This document shows positions 8,233 through 17,865 of a stretch of 64,000 nt of DNA, in pieces. The DNA is from Paenibacillus sp. Lineage in GTDB: Bacteria; Bacillota; Bacilli; Paenibacillales; NBRC-103111. The stretch covers positions 1 through 64,000 of the forward strand of contig JAPSLM010000002.1 of assembly GCA_031180825.1 (NCBI GenBank), given 5' to 3'. The translations under genes were made by a program, and so were the position numbers. The notes under the pieces were generated by a model. It had not been told where the DNA came from. It was given only the letters and a program-made list of their open reading frames with translations, and did not search any database. Numbering within the stretch: the first letter of the stretch is position 1; each line of letters begins with the position of its first letter.

Positions 8233-9315
8233 ATGAGCAGAAAGCGATTGCGCGATTACGGATTTACCGTCGGAAAGCTTCCGACCGGACAGCTTAACAG
8301 TATCGCGGATGTCCCGGGAGTATCCGTAGGGCATGTGACGTTATACGAGGACCGCCCCGACGCTTGCGTCCGGACGGGGGTCACGGCGATTTTGCCCCAT
8401 CAAGGCGATTGGTTTCGCGAAAAAACGGTTGCTGCGGCGCATGTAATCAACGGCTTCGGCAAAACGGCCGGTCTCGTTCAAGTGGACGAGCTGGGCGTCA
8501 TCGAATCGCCGATCATGCTGACGAATACGTTCGGCGTACCGGCGGTGACCGAAGGCACGCTTCGTTATATGCTGGCGCTGGATGACGGGATCGGAGACCG
8601 CGACGGCTCGCTGAACGTCGTCACGGGGGAGTGCAACGACTCGCTGCTGAACGACATGAGAGGGCTTCACGTTCGTCCGGAGCATGCGATGGAAGCGATC
8701 CGGCAGGCTAGAGTCGCTGCGGACCACCGCGTCTTGGAAGGAGCGGTCGGCGCCGGAACCGGGATGGTCTGCTTCGGCTATAAGGGAGGAATCGGGACAT
8801 CGTCCAGACAGGTGAAAGTGGATGGGGCGATTTACCATTTCGGCGTGTTGGTGCTGACGAACTTCGGCTTGGGAGAAGATTTGACCATCCTTGGGGAGCC
8901 TGTGGGCGAAGTGCTTCGGGCGAAGCCGGAGGAAGCGCGGGACAACGACGGCTCCATCATTATTGTGGTCGCCACCGACTTGCCGATGGACGCCCGCCAA
9001 TTGAAGCGGATTGCCAGGCGGGCAGGCTTCGGCTTGGCGCGCACCGGATCGATCGCTCATCACGGCAGCGGCGACATCGTGATCGCCTTCAGCAACGGCA
9101 ACCGCATTCCGCATACGCCGGCTTCCGGTGTGCTGGAGCTCCGCGTCGTTCGCGAAGACGGCCGGCTGATGTCCGAATGCTTCCGCGCCGTCGCAGAGGC
9201 GACCGAGGAAGCGATCTATAACTCCTTGTTTATGGCGGAGACGACCGCGGGGCGCAAAGGAAGAACGGTCGCCGCGCTGCCGGTAGAGGAAGTGCTGGCT
9301 GTGCTAAGGCGCTGA
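8233..9315 (+). CDS. P1 family peptidase (DmpA-type L-aminopeptidase/D-esterase)
   Basis: A 360-residue N-terminal-nucleophile hydrolase of the DmpA/BapA family. Members are made as one chain and cut themselves before a Ser that becomes the nucleophile. Here the expected Gly-Ser junction lies at Gly240-Ser241 (NDGSIIIVVATD), followed by the conserved RQLKRIARRAGFGLARTGS and GSGDIVIAFSNGN. The N-terminal part carries the usual DVPGVSVGH and GVTAILPH segments. It begins 14 bases after the serine hydrolase, behind GAGGGAGA. Family members remove N-terminal residues, including D-Ala amides/esters or beta-amino acids; which applies here cannot be read. Confidence 0.9.
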   Translation: MSRKRLRDYGFTVGKLPTGQLNSIADVPGVSVGHVTLYEDRPDACVRTGVTAILPHQGDWFREKTVAAAHVINGFGKTAGLVQVDELGVIESPIMLTNTFGVPAVTEGTLRYMLALDDGIGDRDGSLNVVTGECNDSLLNDMRGLHVRPEHAMEAIRQARVAADHRVLEGAVGAGTGMVCFGYKGGIGTSSRQVKVDGAIYHFGVLVLTNFGLGEDLTILGEPVGEVLRAKPEEARDNDGSIIIVVATDLPMDARQLKRIARRAGFGLARTGSIAHHGSGDIVIAFSNGNRIPHTPASGVLELRVVREDGRLMSECFRAVAEATEEAIYNSLFMAETTAGRKGRTVAALPVEEVLAVLRR

Positions 9316-9321
9316 CCGCAG

Positions 9322-10506
9322 TCAGGGCTCATATCCGACCAGCCAGTCCAGCCGGCTGATTTGCATTCGGGCGGGGAGAAGGCGAAGCAGCCGGTTCCGG
9401 ACGGCCATGGCGGCGGGATGCGCGAGCTGCACCATCCGGCCCATCGCGCGCGACCTGCGGACGACCAGCGCGGTCCGTCCGAACCGCTCCTGCTCGTATT
9501 GCCGCAGAGCGGCGGCGGCACCGGGCGTGCCCGGGGTGCCGCGCGCCTGCCGCAGGCAGCGGGCTAGCGCTAGAGCGTCCTCCATCGCCTGCGCCCCGCC
9601 TTGCCCGAGGTTGGGCAGCATGGGGTGCGCGGCGTCGCCAAGCAGGGTCACGCGTCCCCGGCTCCAGCCGGCGAGCGGCCGGCGGTCGAAAATATCGTGC
9701 GAAAGGATGGAGGCCTCGTCGGTCGCGGAGATCAGCGCCTCGATCGGCTCCATCCAGCCGCGAAATTGGCGCAGCGCGGCCGCCTTCCTCTCGGCGGGCG
9801 GGAGCTCTCGGCCTTGCCGCGCATTGACGGCAGCGAACCAGAAGATGCGTCCTTGCCCGATCGCCGAGACGCCGAACCGCTTGCCCGGCCCCCAGGCTTC
9901 GAAGCCGCCCCCCTGCTCGAACGGATACCGTTCGTCGTGCCAATGCGCGATGCCCCGCAGCGCGGAATAGCCGGCATAACGAAGCGGGGCGCTCTCGCCG
10001 AAAAGCTGCGCCCGAACGGCAGAGTAGAGGCCGTCGGCGCCGATCAGCACGTCCCCTTCGGTGCTCGTGCCGTCCTCGAAGACGGCTTTGACGCTCCGCT
10101 CGCTCTGCTCCCAGCGGCGCAATTTCTTCTCGGTTCGTACCGTCCCGGGCTCCAGACGGCCGAGCAGAACGGAATGCAGATCGGCCCGGTGGATCAGGTA
10201 GCTCTGCACCCCGTAGCGCCGCGCTTGCTCGTCCGCGGGCAGCGATACCAGCAGCCTTCCGTCCGAAGTATAAATGTCCGCTTGCCGTACGGGGGCTCCG
10301 AGGCGGCTTACCTGCTGGTCCGCTCCAAGCTGCCGCAGCGCTTTCATGGCATTGGCGGCGAGCACGATGCCTGCGCCGATGCCCGACAGGGCGTATGTCC
10401 TCTCGTAGACCGAGACGTCCCACCCGACGGATTGCAGCGCAATGGCTGCTGACAATCCGCCGATGCCGGCGCCGATAATGACCGCTCTGGGACGGGTTTT
10501 TGCCAT
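9322..10506 (-). CDS. FAD-dependent monooxygenase (aromatic hydroxylase type)
   Basis: A 394-residue group A flavin monooxygenase. It has the FAD dinucleotide fold GAGIGG (12-17), the DG motif ([11 protein letters not shown]) and the [15 protein letters not shown] motif that contacts the FAD ribityl chain. Salicylate 3-hydroxylase-like and UbiH-like enzymes share this pattern, so the substrate is undetermined. It converges on the P1 peptidase gene with six bases between stop codons. Local GC is very high. No partner ring-cleavage gene lies nearby. Confidence 0.88.
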   Translation of the reverse strand: MAKTRPRAVIIGAGIGGLSAAIALQSVGWDVSVYERTYALSGIGAGIVLAANAMKALRQLGADQQVSRLGAPVRQADIYTSDGRLLVSLPADEQARRYGVQSYLIHRADLHSVLLGRLEPGTVRTEKKLRRWEQSERSVKAVFEDGTSTEGDVLIGADGLYSAVRAQLFGESAPLRYAGYSALRGIAHWHDERYPFEQGGGFEAWGPGKRFGVSAIGQGRIFWFAAVNARQGRELPPAERKAAALRQFRGWMEPIEALISATDEASILSHDIFDRRPLAGWSRGRVTLLGDAAHPMLPNLGQGGAQAMEDALALARCLRQARGTPGTPGAAAALRQYEQERFGRTALVVRRSRAMGRMVQLAHPAAMAVRNRLLRLLPARMQISRLDWLVGYEP

Positions 10507-10597
10507 GCCGGCAGTCTCCTTTCGGGCAGTTCAAGTGTAGGTTGCACGTACCCTGATTATAAGGCGAAGCCTTGATTCAAACAATGATACGGTCATA

Positions 10598-10644
10598 AAA
10601 GAAGCCGCCCTCCGGAGTGTTCACGGAAGGACGGCTTTCGTTTT
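10598..10644 (-). terminator. Terminator of the OppA-type gene
   Basis: Stem GAAGCCG.CCCT.CCG against CGG.AGG.CGGCTTTC, with a T-rich tail (CTTCTTTTAT) when read on the minus strand, nine bases beyond the stop codon. Confidence 0.7.
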
Positions 10645-10652
10645 AGCCTATA

Positions 10653-12323
10653 TTACTTCACATAAGCCCACTTGAGCTCGTATTCAATCGCATACGGCGG
10701 GAAGACCATGCCTTGAATTTTCGGATCCTTGAGCCAGCTCAGGGAGCGGAAATAGTTCGGGATGATCGGCATTTCCTCCATCAGTATTTTTTCGCCGTCG
10801 ACCATCAGCTGCGAACGCTTCGCTTTATCCATCTCGTTTTGCGCGCCTTTGATGAGCTTGTCGTATTCGGCATTCGACCAATCGACATCGTTGAATTCGT
10901 TGCCGGTTACCCACATCTCAAGGAAGGTCATCGGATCGTTGTAGTCGGCGCTCCAGCCGGAGAGAGACGCTTCGTATTTGTGGTTGTTCTCGTTATCCAC
11001 GCGCAGCTTGTGCGGAAGCGGCTCGCCAATCGCTTCGACGCCGAGATTTTGCTTCCATTGGGCGAGGATGAACTCGACGGATTTCGGTCCGGTGTTGTGG
11101 TCGTCCGCTTGCAGCTTGAACTTAGGCAGCTGCGCCAAACCAAGCTCCGCCAATCCTTCCTTCAGCAGGTCCTTCGCTTTGTTCGGATCGTATTTCGGTT
11201 TTGTTTCTCCCGCTTTTTTGCGGAACTCCTCTCCGTTGCCGTCGCTCGTTCCGTTCGGAACGAAGCCCGTGGCCGGTACGGGGCCTTTGCCCGTTACGGT
11301 TTCGATGTAGGCTTTGGGATCGATGGCAAGCGCCAGCGCTTGGCGGATTTTTTTGTTTTTGAAGGCCGGCACGTTCTTCTGGCTCAGCTTAATATACCAG
11401 GAAGACAGCTCGGGTTGGAGGACGAACTCCGGCTTTCCTTCCCATTGATTGATGCTCTCGCGGGTAATCGTCTGCAGCTGGGTCGCTCCGGTTTGGAACA
11501 GGTTCAGACCGGTGTTTTCGTCTTTGACGATGTTCAGCGTGATTTTTTCCAGCTTGACGCTGTCTTTATCCCAATATTTATCGTTTTTGACTAAGACGAG
11601 CTGCTGCTCATGGTCCCACTGGGCCAGCTTGAACGGACCCGGGCCGATGGCGGATTCCGCGTCTGCGCCGTTTTTCTCGCCGTATTTCTCGACGATGTCT
11701 TTGCGCTGAGGGAAAAATTGCAGGAAGGATAATTGCTCGGTAAAAAACGGAATCGGGCGTTCCAAGGTGATTTCCAGCGTTTTCTCGTCCAATGCCTTGA
11801 CGCCGAGCGCTTTTTTCGCCGCTTCGAGCTCTTCGGGGGTTTTGGCTTTTTGCACGTCCGCCCCGCCTTTTATCCAAGCCACCATAAACGCATACAGCGC
11901 TTTGGTCGAAGGATCCAGCGTACGCTGGTACGAGTAGACGAAGTCTTCCGCTTTGACTGGCTGGCCGTCGGAATAGACCAGATTGTCTTTCAGCTGGATC
12001 GTGTACGTTTTACCGTCCTCCGAAATTTTCGGCATGTCTTTAGCCAGCCCGGGCTGGGCTTTGCCGTCCTTATCCAGACGGTACAGCCCTTCGCTGACGG
12101 CGTTCATGACGGTAAACGCTGCCACCTGCGTCGATTTGGAGACGTCCATCGCGCCCGGCTCCGTCCTGAAGTTAAGGGTAATTTCCTGCTTGGGGGCAGC
12201 GCTCTTCTCGCCGCCTTCGGTTCCCGTACCGGGGGTCGTAGCGTTGCCGCCGGTACATCCGGCTGCCGTTGCGCCGACAACTGTCAAGATGACCGTTGCA
12301 GCCAGCCATTTGCGAATCTTCAT
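10653..12323 (-). CDS. Oligopeptide ABC transporter substrate-binding lipoprotein (OppA/DppE type)
   Basis: A 556-residue extracytoplasmic solute-binding protein of family 5. It has a charged N-terminus, a hydrophobic stretch and a lipobox TAAGC with Cys23 as the lipidated residue, then a Gly/Thr-rich linker. The body carries family-5 features: NAVSEGLYRLD, VYSDGQPVKAEDFVYSYQRT and a late LSGWSADYNDPMTFLEMW segment typical of OppA. AAGGAGCG precedes the ATG. No permease or ATPase genes lie next to it, so it must rely on transporter subunits encoded elsewhere. It could bring in peptides for the cluster at 5060-9315. Confidence 0.92.
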   Translation of the reverse strand: MKIRKWLAATVILTVVGATAAGCTGGNATTPGTGTEGGEKSAAPKQEITLNFRTEPGAMDVSKSTQVAAFTVMNAVSEGLYRLDKDGKAQPGLAKDMPKISEDGKTYTIQLKDNLVYSDGQPVKAEDFVYSYQRTLDPSTKALYAFMVAWIKGGADVQKAKTPEELEAAKKALGVKALDEKTLEITLERPIPFFTEQLSFLQFFPQRKDIVEKYGEKNGADAESAIGPGPFKLAQWDHEQQLVLVKNDKYWDKDSVKLEKITLNIVKDENTGLNLFQTGATQLQTITRESINQWEGKPEFVLQPELSSWYIKLSQKNVPAFKNKKIRQALALAIDPKAYIETVTGKGPVPATGFVPNGTSDGNGEEFRKKAGETKPKYDPNKAKDLLKEGLAELGLAQLPKFKLQADDHNTGPKSVEFILAQWKQNLGVEAIGEPLPHKLRVDNENNHKYEASLSGWSADYNDPMTFLEMWVTGNEFNDVDWSNAEYDKLIKGAQNEMDKAKRSQLMVDGEKILMEEMPIIPNYFRSLSWLKDPKIQGMVFPPYAIEYELKWAYVK

Positions 12324-13051
12324 AAGCTCGCTCCTTTTTCATGTTTTTGTATAATCAAGAACGATGATGAATCGTTCTATGATTCCTTGCAAAATGACGC
12401 AAGTCGCATCGACTGCCGCGCGTTATGCAGGTTCAATGAAGTAGGGAGATAGAGCAGCAGAGTTGGCGGCTCGGGGACGGCGTGGCATGAAGGAAGGTCC
12501 GGAAGGAAGTGAAGTGCTCGTCCCAAATTCTAGATGTGGAAAAAGTTGATGGATAATCCGTAATGTTAAGATTGTAAAAATATATTACCAAGCTACCACA
12601 ATATACCAGCGTTTTCAATACAATTTTAATAAAATGTATTCGTTTTCAAAAAGAAAATAACTAAAAGGCCGACATTGAAATAACCATGGGTTAAACCGTC
12701 AAAGAATAGCTTCAAAATTTATTAAATCGCGCGAGGCCGTGGATAAAAAAGCGCAGGTCAAAAGGCAGCGTCAACGAGGAGCGCTCGGAGGTGAAATCGA
12801 AAGCGGAGGTCTTTTGGGATAAATTGTATAAATGTGCTGAAAATACTCGTAATTTGAGAGTTGCCACCGATTGTGCGATATCGCGCAGGTTTGAAGAAAC
12901 CGCCGTCCCTTCGTACGAAATCGGCATCGGGAAGACGTCCGAGCGGCGGGAAAAAATTACGAGGGGTGGGTAAGGGATGATTTTTTTCGGAGCATCTGAA
13001 ACCAAACTGCGTTCCCGCCGGTCTAAAGGGTATACACAGGAGGGGGAGGAC
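12324..13051. other. Gene-free region between oppA-type gene and sigma factor gene
   Basis: 728 bases. The part 12540-12680 is AT-rich and is the likely promoter region of the leftward OppA-type gene, with several overlapping weak -35/-10 candidates, none clearly best. The part 12770-12970 has short open frames without convincing start signals. I found no RNA gene, terminator or repeat here. Confidence 0.5.
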
Positions 13052-15115
13052 ATGAACCGAAGCGACCGGGTCAGAGCCGCTCAAGCAGGCAATCGAGCAG
13101 CCTTCCTGGCTCTGATCGAGGAACAGCGGGACCGCCTGCGCCGGATTGCATATTATTACGTTCGGCGGGGGATGGACGCGGAGGATGTGGTGCATGAAGC
13201 GATCTGCAAGGCGCTAGTCGGACTGCCGAAGCTAAAGCAGCCGCAGTTTTTCGCGACCTGGCTGACCCGCATCGTCATCAACTGCGCGCTGACGGCGCTG
13301 GACAAACGGCAGCGGCTGGTGCCGGACGATAGCCGTGCGGCCGAACGTCAGCCGGCTCTCTCGTCCGATCCCGACGACCGTCTTGACCTGCATTCGGCGG
13401 TCCGCCAGCTGGAGCCGGGACAGAGACAGGTCATCGCGCTCAAATATTGGCACGATATGACGATCGACGAGATAGCCGTTCTGCTCCGCAAGCCGACAGG
13501 CACGGTCAAAACCATTTTGCACAGGGGGTTGAAGGAATTGCGCAAACGATACGCCAAGCCCGACGAAGCTGCAGGCTCAACATGGCCTCCGGCGGCCGGG
13601 ACTTCCGAATTGCCGGCCGAGGAGGCCTTGCGGCGCAAGTTGGCCGACTTGAAGCTGCGGGCGGAGGAGCTCTTTGAAATTCCGGAAGCGTACGAGCTTA
13701 CGATTGCGGATTATCGCGATGACAAGCGCGAAGGCGGACGGGCGATGTTCGTCTGGACCAAAGCGGGAGAGGACCCCATATGGAGCAAGCCCGGCAAGGA
13801 TAGCGGCCTGTCCGTGGAGCTTAACGCTCAAGGGGATCTGATCGAGTATACGATCGATGTGGAGGAGTCGGCCGGCGATTTGCCGGAGCTGTCTATGGAG
13901 GAATTGCGGCTCCGGGCGGAGAAGTTCGCGCTCGACCATTATCCGGGCGCGCTGAAGCCCTTTTCCCTGACGCGCACTAAGTCTGCAGACTCCGGGACGC
14001 TTTTCTTCTATGAGCAGGAGGTTATGGGGATGCCGCTGCCGACGTCGGGCTTCCGGGTCAAGGTTCACCGGAGCGGCATTGTCAGCGACTTCCGGTATTT
14101 CGGCCGGCAGACGAAGCCGAGAGTCCCGGAGTCCATCGTTTCGAAGGAGCAGCTTCTGCGGCAGATTGCGGATACCGCCAGGCTGGACCTGAGGCTGACC
14201 TTCCTTCACAAGTCCGTTGACGATTCGGATAAGGATGAGCTGAGGCTGGTCTACGAGCCGACAACCCGCTGGATGCATTTCCGGGCGGACGGGACGGAAG
14301 AGGCCCGCGAAGCGGCCGACGAAGAAACGGAATCCGAAGAGCCGATCGTATGGCTGCCCGTTCCGGTGCCGGCGGTCGAGGCCCCGCCCGTCCGGACGGC
14401 GGAGGATGCTCAAAAGCTGCTCGGCATCGGTCCGGACCGGTATGAACTGCTGAGAGAAGTGGAAATGGACGACCGCATGATCGGGTTCGTCTGGCGAAGG
14501 CGCGATTGGCAGCCGGATGCGGCGGAGGACCTTTCGCTGGATGCTTTTATGCGGGAGCGGTCGGAGGAGACGGTGAAAGCGAAGATCGATCCGGTCGGCG
14601 GGAGGCTGGTGTCGCTTTTTCGTTTTGAAGAGGAGCTTCCGGGGGAGCTGAGGCTGACACGGGATGAGTGCTTGGGCATCGCGCTAGGATTTATGGCCCG
14701 TGCGCAGCCCGGGTTGGCGCCGTTTCTGCAGCTGCGGCGGCGGGACGAAGAAGCTGATTCCGACAGGGAGCATTTCGAATTCCGCATCGGAAAGCAGGGC
14801 GTCTGGACGGAATTCGACCATTTCCGGTTATCCGTCAACAAGACGACGGGACAGATCGGATCCATGATGGGCCCGTCCGTCGACCCGGCGCAATTGCAGG
14901 CCGTCGAGGTTACGCCGCTCATGGACGAGCCGGAGGCGCGCCGGATTTATGCGGAAGCTCTCGATCTGAAGCTGGGGTGGGAGACGGATTACTCGGGCAG
15001 CGGCAAAAGGCGCCGCTACATTTTGAAGTACCGTCTGGTGCATAAGGAAAAGGGCCGGGAAATCCGTTGGATCGATGCCCGAACGGGCGAGCTGATTTGT
15101 TCGAAGCTGGATTAG
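13052..15115 (+). CDS. ECF sigma factor fused to a long YcdB/YcdC-like C-terminal region
   Basis: A 687-residue protein. Residues about 15-85 form sigma-70 region 2 (LIEEQRDRLRRIAYYYVRRG, then DAEDVVHEAICKAL and WLTRIVINCAL) and about 110-167 form region 4 (LEPGQRQVIALKYWHDMTI, then LRKPTGTVKTILHRGLKELR). After a linker, about 500 residues carry two copies of a pattern typical of YcdB/YcdC repeats: alternating beta strands with LRLRAEKFALDHYPGALKP and FEFRIGKQGVWTEFDHFRLS. No membrane segment or signal peptide is seen, so the fusion is predicted cytoplasmic. The ATG at 13052 has a perfect GGGGGAGGA; an in-frame start 75 bases upstream lacks one. Most ECF sigma factors are about 180 residues and are held by a separate anti-sigma factor; none is seen here. 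Confidence 0.82.
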   Translation: MNRSDRVRAAQAGNRAAFLALIEEQRDRLRRIAYYYVRRGMDAEDVVHEAICKALVGLPKLKQPQFFATWLTRIVINCALTALDKRQRLVPDDSRAAERQPALSSDPDDRLDLHSAVRQLEPGQRQVIALKYWHDMTIDEIAVLLRKPTGTVKTILHRGLKELRKRYAKPDEAAGSTWPPAAGTSELPAEEALRRKLADLKLRAEELFEIPEAYELTIADYRDDKREGGRAMFVWTKAGEDPIWSKPGKDSGLSVELNAQGDLIEYTIDVEESAGDLPELSMEELRLRAEKFALDHYPGALKPFSLTRTKSADSGTLFFYEQEVMGMPLPTSGFRVKVHRSGIVSDFRYFGRQTKPRVPESIVSKEQLLRQIADTARLDLRLTFLHKSVDDSDKDELRLVYEPTTRWMHFRADGTEEAREAADEETESEEPIVWLPVPVPAVEAPPVRTAEDAQKLLGIGPDRYELLREVEMDDRMIGFVWRRRDWQPDAAEDLSLDAFMRERSEETVKAKIDPVGGRLVSLFRFEEELPGELRLTRDECLGIALGFMARAQPGLAPFLQLRRRDEEADSDREHFEFRIGKQGVWTEFDHFRLSVNKTTGQIGSMMGPSVDPAQLQAVEVTPLMDEPEARRIYAEALDLKLGWETDYSGSGKRRRYILKYRLVHKEKGREIRWIDARTGELICSKLD

Positions 15116-15133
15116 AGGGGACGGTTCGGCAGG

Positions 15134-15271
15134 ATGAACAAAAAAACGGAGCAGGAGTACGGCATGCGCTTGCTGAAGTTGTGGATTCGTACGCCCCGGA
15201 AGCTGCGTTACCTGGCGATCATCGGGGCGCTGGTCTTCTTGCATTGGTTCTTCAGGTGGCTTAACGAGTGA
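15134..15271 (+). CDS. Small basic single-pass membrane protein
   Basis: A 45-residue open frame starting MNKKTEQEYGMRLLKLW, with a basic stretch (RTPRKLRYL) and then a hydrophobic segment IIGALVFLHWFF. It begins 18 bases after the sigma-fusion stop and ends 17 bases before a terminator hairpin, consistent with co-transcription. The ribosome site is not ideal (AGGGG about 14 bases upstream). Function unknown; a membrane partner of the sigma fusion is possible but only suggested by position. Confidence 0.5.
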   Translation: MNKKTEQEYGMRLLKLWIRTPRKLRYLAIIGALVFLHWFFRWLNE

Positions 15272-15287
15272 TTCTACGGGTTCAAAC

Positions 15288-15342
15288 AAGGCCCTCCCCG
15301 GGTAAGGAAGGACATATCTTCCTTTTCCGAAGGAGGGCTTTT
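15288..15342 (+). terminator. Terminator after the sigma-fusion operon
   Basis: Outer stem AAGGCCCTCC / GGAGGGCTTTT enclosing an inner GGAAGG / CTTCC hairpin, followed by a short T tract. Confidence 0.7.
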
Positions 15343-15343
15343 G

Positions 15344-15461
15344 ATGGCGGACATTGCCTATATTACCGTCAAGCTGGCAGCCGCAGGAGGTGCTGTACGC
15401 GGAATGGACGGAGCATGACGGGCTGTATTGCCAAAAGAAGCCGGAGACGGCCGATCAATAA
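15344..15461 (+). other. Possible remnant of a very small gene
   Basis: ATG at 15344 reads MADIAYITV. From about 15370 a different frame reads SWQPQEVLYAEWTEHDGLYC and continues to a TAA at 15459-15461. The two stretches look like one small protein broken by a frameshift, but there is no good ribosome site and the piece overlaps the end of the catalase gene. Weak evidence. Confidence 0.2.
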
Positions 15462-17083
15462 CCGTCCGTTTTGTGCCCCATCCGGTCCGCCAGCTCTGCG
15501 CCTTCCTGCGCGGAAACGGAGCCGAGATGCGGCGACCCGGCATCCGCCTGGGCCAATCCTTCCGCCACACGCCGCCCATATTCGGGATCGGCTTGCGTAA
15601 AATAGTCGATCATCCGCTCGCGGATCGGAGGACGGCACACTTGAAGCGCAGCGACCAGATTGCGGATCAATTCGTCGCGTTCCCAATCCTCGAATTTCCG
15701 GTACGTTTCTCCCGCCTGCTTGAAATCGTTCGCCCGGTCGATCTTTTGCCGCACGAGCTTTGCCTGATAAGCGGGCTCGTGTTCTTTCCCCTGCGGCTTC
15801 GCTTCGGTCAGCCCGTCCAATAGCGAGGGCTCGTAGTTCACATGCGGACTTTGTCCTTCGGCGCGATCCACGTAGTAGGTCATTTGCCCGTCCCGCTGGT
15901 TGGTGGCGACGCGCTTCTTGGGCGCATTGATCGGCAGCTGGAGGTAGTTGGTGCCGACCCGGTGGCGCTGCGTATCCGAATAGGAAAACGTCCGTCCTTG
16001 CAGCAGCTTGTCGTCGGAAAAATCAAGGCCGTCCACCAGGACGCCCGTACCGAAGGCCGCTTGTTCGACCTCCGCGAAGTAGTTCTCGGGATTCCGGTTG
16101 AGCACCATTTTTCCGACCGGCAAAAATGGAAAGCGCTCCTGATCCCACAGCTTGGTCGGGTCCAGCGGGTCGAAGTCGAGCTCGGGATGCTCGTCGTCGC
16201 TCATGATTTGAACGCACAGCTCCCATTCCGGAAAATCGCCGCGCTCGATTGCCTCGTACAAGTCCTGGGTCGCATGGCTGTAGTTTTTCGCTTGAATTTC
16301 CTCGGCTTCCCGCTGGGTCAAATTTTTGATGCCCTGCTTCAGCGGCTCCCAATGATACTTGACGAGCACCGCCTCGCCTTCGGCATTGACCCATTTGTAC
16401 GTATTGACGCCGGATCCCTGCATCTGCCTGTAATTCGCCGGAATTCCCCAAGGCGAGAAGACGAAGGTCACCATATGCGTCGCTTCCGGGGAACCCGCAA
16501 GGAAATCGAACATGCGCTCCGGATCGTTCAGATTGGTCACAGGGTCCGGACGGAACGAATGCACCATGTCGGGAAACTTGAGAGGATCGCGGATGAAAAA
16601 GATTTTCAGGTTGTTCCCGACCAAATCCCAGTTCCCGTCCTCCGTATAAAATTTGGCCGCGAACCCGCGGGGATCGCGAAGCGTCTCCGGCGAATGCCCG
16701 CCGTGAACGACGGTGGAGAAGCGGACGAAGACGGGTGTCCGTTTGCCGGCTTCCTGAAACAGCCTCGCCCGCGTGTACTTCGCGACCGGCTCGTCTCCGA
16801 CTTTGCCGTAGGCCTCGAAATAGCCATGAGCGCCCGCGCCGCGGGCATGGACCACCCTTTCGGGAATGCGCTCGCGGTCGAAGTGCGAGATCTTCTCGAG
16901 AAAATGGTAGTTTTCGAGTGTGGACGGCCCCCGATTGCCCACGGTTCGGATGTTCTGGTTATCCGTAATTGGATGGCCCTGCCGATCCGTCAGCGTCATA
17001 TCGGTTTCGCCCGGCGAGCGCCGCTCGTCCAGCGATCCTCCTACGCCCTTGACCGAGGTACCGTTCGGATGATGTTCCTTCAT
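15455..17083 (-). CDS. Monofunctional heme catalase (KatB-like clade)
   Basis: A 542-residue catalase (2 H2O2 to water and O2). Seen: the distal His79 in [12 protein letters not shown], the Asn of the [13 protein letters not shown] segment, the long signature [20 protein letters not shown], and the proximal heme Tyr in [17 protein letters not shown]. Length and motifs fit small-subunit monofunctional catalases; the [20 protein letters not shown] wording is closest to the proteobacterial KatB type rather than to typical Bacillus KatA, by memory only. I choose the ATG at 17083 because GGGAGG lies nine bases upstream; an ATG at 17104 lacks this. No PerR box is visible in the 110-base upstream gap. 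Confidence 0.93.
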   Translation of the reverse strand: MKEHHPNGTSVKGVGGSLDERRSPGETDMTLTDRQGHPITDNQNIRTVGNRGPSTLENYHFLEKISHFDRERIPERVVHARGAGAHGYFEAYGKVGDEPVAKYTRARLFQEAGKRTPVFVRFSTVVHGGHSPETLRDPRGFAAKFYTEDGNWDLVGNNLKIFFIRDPLKFPDMVHSFRPDPVTNLNDPERMFDFLAGSPEATHMVTFVFSPWGIPANYRQMQGSGVNTYKWVNAEGEAVLVKYHWEPLKQGIKNLTQREAEEIQAKNYSHATQDLYEAIERGDFPEWELCVQIMSDDEHPELDFDPLDPTKLWDQERFPFLPVGKMVLNRNPENYFAEVEQAAFGTGVLVDGLDFSDDKLLQGRTFSYSDTQRHRVGTNYLQLPINAPKKRVATNQRDGQMTYYVDRAEGQSPHVNYEPSLLDGLTEAKPQGKEHEPAYQAKLVRQKIDRANDFKQAGETYRKFEDWERDELIRNLVAALQVCRPPIRERMIDYFTQADPEYGRRVAEGLAQADAGSPHLGSVSAQEGAELADRMGHKTDGY

Positions 17084-17193
17084 TTCGCATTTGCCTCCCA
17101 GCATGTAAACTCATTTTGATATACCCATTATTTTACTTACCTTCCGAAAATATGCGCATGATCGTTTCTTAAAATGGGAGGCTTGCAGGAATC

Positions 17194-17769
17194 TCACGGG
17201 AAACGGCGACCCGGTCCCGCTGCCGGTCTGCGGTAGGGCGCGATCCGCCGGCCGAGCGTAAATCCGATGCCGATCAGAAGAAACACATTTGGGAGGACGA
17301 TGGCGATGCCGAGCCAGAGAGCGGCTGGCTCTATCAGATCCGCCTGATTAAAGCGGTAAAGAGCGTAGGAAGCGTACGGAATTTCCACAAGCGCGGCCGT
17401 TATGGCCCCGACGGTGTAGCTCCGGTTCAGCAGGGATAGCCCTACATGCTTGATGCCGTCCAGCAGCATGACCGCCACCATGCCGACGAAGACGGGGCCG
17501 AGCTTCCCGCCGGCCTCCGCCGCTGCTGCGGCATTGCCCGTCCCAAGGCAGATGAGCGATCCGATCAACGCGACCGCTGTCGCGAATTGAACGGTGATGC
17601 TTTTGTCCCAGTTCAGGGCCCGCTGCATCAACGGGGACAGCGTGTGCCGGCGCGGCCGTATCCAGCGCTCCACGGCGGCGATCTCCTCGCCGTCGTGAAG
17701 GAAGAAGGCGACCGGCAGCAGCCAGATCAACAGGTATATGGAAATCCAATCGTTCAGAAAAGCAAGCAT
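17194..17769 (-). CDS. HXXEE-domain integral membrane protein
   Basis: A 191-residue protein with about five hydrophobic segments and the diagnostic HDGEE motif (25-29) after the first one, the hallmark of the HXXEE family (function unknown). The start has AAGGAGGA. It lies downstream of, and in the same direction as, a TetR regulator gene, and the palindrome between them (17811-17826) matches the one at the tetR promoter. It is therefore the likely regulated target of that TetR protein. Confidence 0.85.
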   Translation of the reverse strand: MLAFLNDWISIYLLIWLLPVAFFLHDGEEIAAVERWIRPRRHTLSPLMQRALNWDKSITVQFATAVALIGSLICLGTGNAAAAAEAGGKLGPVFVGMVAVMLLDGIKHVGLSLLNRSYTVGAITAALVEIPYASYALYRFNQADLIEPAALWLGIAIVLPNVFLLIGIGFTLGRRIAPYRRPAAGPGRRFP

Positions 17770-17810
17770 GCGCGCTTCCTCCTTCGTTTGCTTCTAAGCT
17801 TGAGTTAAAA

Positions 17811-17826
17811 TTGAGTATTTACTCAA
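17811..17826. promoter_or_regulatory. TetR operator upstream of the HXXEE gene
   Basis: Inverted repeat TTGAGTATTTACTCAA. It differs by one base from the repeat at the tetR promoter (18513-18528). An additional TTGAGT half-site lies at 17800-17805. Confidence 0.7.
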
Positions 17827-17865
17827 AAAATGTGCAAAAAAAAGCCGGCCTTTCGTCAAAGCGAT

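Noticed and set aside
12900-12930. GAAACC...CGTAC as an ECF self-promoter for the sigma fusion
   Set aside because: The spacing between the two elements is about 10 bases, too short for an ECF promoter.
12791-12973. 60-codon frame upstream of the sigma fusion gene
   Set aside because: No known motif and no promoter or conserved feature; a possible leader peptide but unsupported.
17105-17175. PerR or sigma-B control site for the catalase
   Set aside because: A GGGTAT occurs on the minus strand but no GTTT -35 at 13-15 bases, and no 7-1-7 box is present.
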